14,176 nucleotides of DNA from JBFMHD01 sp040752395 [NCBI: Candidatus Hydrogenedentota bacterium] (GTDB lineage: Bacteria > JBFMHD01). The DNA is taken from the NCBI GenBank assembly GCA_040752395.1, contig JBFMHD010000058.1, positions 1 through 14,176 of the forward strand. The letters are read 5' to 3'. The notes below the pieces were generated by a model. The model worked only from the letters and a program-made list of their open reading frames with translations. It did not search any database and had not been told where the DNA came from. Position numbers and translations under genes: made by a program. Shown in pieces: positions 13,888 through 14,176 of the stretch. Within the stretch, counting starts at the first letter, position 1. The number at the start of each line of letters is the position of its first letter.

Positions 13888-14176
13888 TTAAATAGAGAGT
13901 CTAATCCTTGCATTTTCTATTCTTTCTACAACTACTTTTTTACCGAGATGCGCTATCACCTCAAATATGCCTGGAGAGACAGTAGAGCCTGTTAATACTA
14001 TTCGCAGCGGGTGTATCAGTTCTGCATCTTTTATATTTAAACGACTGCATAGGCTCCGTAGTGAATTTTCAATATTTGTTTCTTTGAAATCATCCAGTTT
14101 TTCAAGTTCAATTTTCAATTGTAGCAACAAATCTTTTGTATTTTCTTTGAAATATTTTTTCAATCCCTTTTCATCA
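13888..14176 (-). CDS. gltX: Glutamyl-tRNA synthetase, C-terminal part (runs off the window)
   Basis: The frame is open to the window's right edge and ends at 13888, giving the last 95 codons. The anticodon-binding C-terminal domain is recognised from LKKYFKENTKDLLLQLKIEL, LDDFKETNIENSLRSLCSRL and HPLRIVLTGSTVSPGIFEVI, the last being the highly conserved (Q/H)PLRxALTGxxxSPGxFE motif. The enzyme charges tRNA-Glu, or both tRNA-Glu and tRNA-Gln when it is non-discriminating. The catalytic Rossmann domain lies outside the window. It leads the strand that continues with the HAD gene and uvrB. GlnRS-like or GluQ-type paralogues are unlikely because they lack this C-terminal region. Confidence 0.9.
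   Translation of the reverse strand, partial: DEKGLKKYFKENTKDLLLQLKIELEKLDDFKETNIENSLRSLCSRLNIKDAELIHPLRIVLTGSTVSPGIFEVIAHLGKKVVVERIENARIRLSI

Overview
The window looks like AT-rich bacterial DNA from a Gram-negative-type (diderm) organism that I cannot name. A 1,410-residue AsmA/TamB-like envelope protein implies an outer membrane. Strong Shine-Dalgarno sequences, a bacterial tRNA-Pro, uvrB and gltX support a bacterial chromosome. An uncultured lineage is a guess only.

The right half (about 6.8 to 14.2 kb) is ordinary chromosome. The AsmA-like gene (+) converges on a minus-strand run of gltX (3' end only), a HAD-family phosphatase and uvrB; the last two overlap by ATGA.

The left half (1 to about 6.7 kb) is accessory DNA built around integron parts. 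On the minus strand lie a broken integron integrase (about 1151-1802), palindromic DNA with a cassette-type core site (956-962), a DNA methyltransferase gene that has lost its catalytic motif IV (201-924) and a small broken ORF. On the plus strand lie a toxin-antitoxin pair with an amber-interrupted toxin (2127-2677), a small putative lipoprotein of unknown function, a phased array of GGTKACA heptamers and a tRNA-Pro(GGG).

Next to the tRNA is an intact restriction-modification pair: a DNA methyltransferase with DPFNGSGT and SPPY motifs, and a probable PD-(D/E)XK nuclease. The pair sits on what looks like one integron gene cassette (3822-6593). Its left end GTTATACGC is the exact reverse complement of GCGTATAAC, which opens an attC-like hairpin behind the nuclease gene, so a circularised form would regenerate a complete attC. 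The cassette lies between two copies of a roughly 121-bp direct repeat; the first covers the last 18 bases of the tRNA and the second lies just before the AsmA-like gene.

Overall, a decayed integron-like region surrounds one intact restriction-modification cassette. The RM pair would act as a self-maintaining defence unit. Its former mobilising integrase is probably no longer supplied by the local intI remnant.
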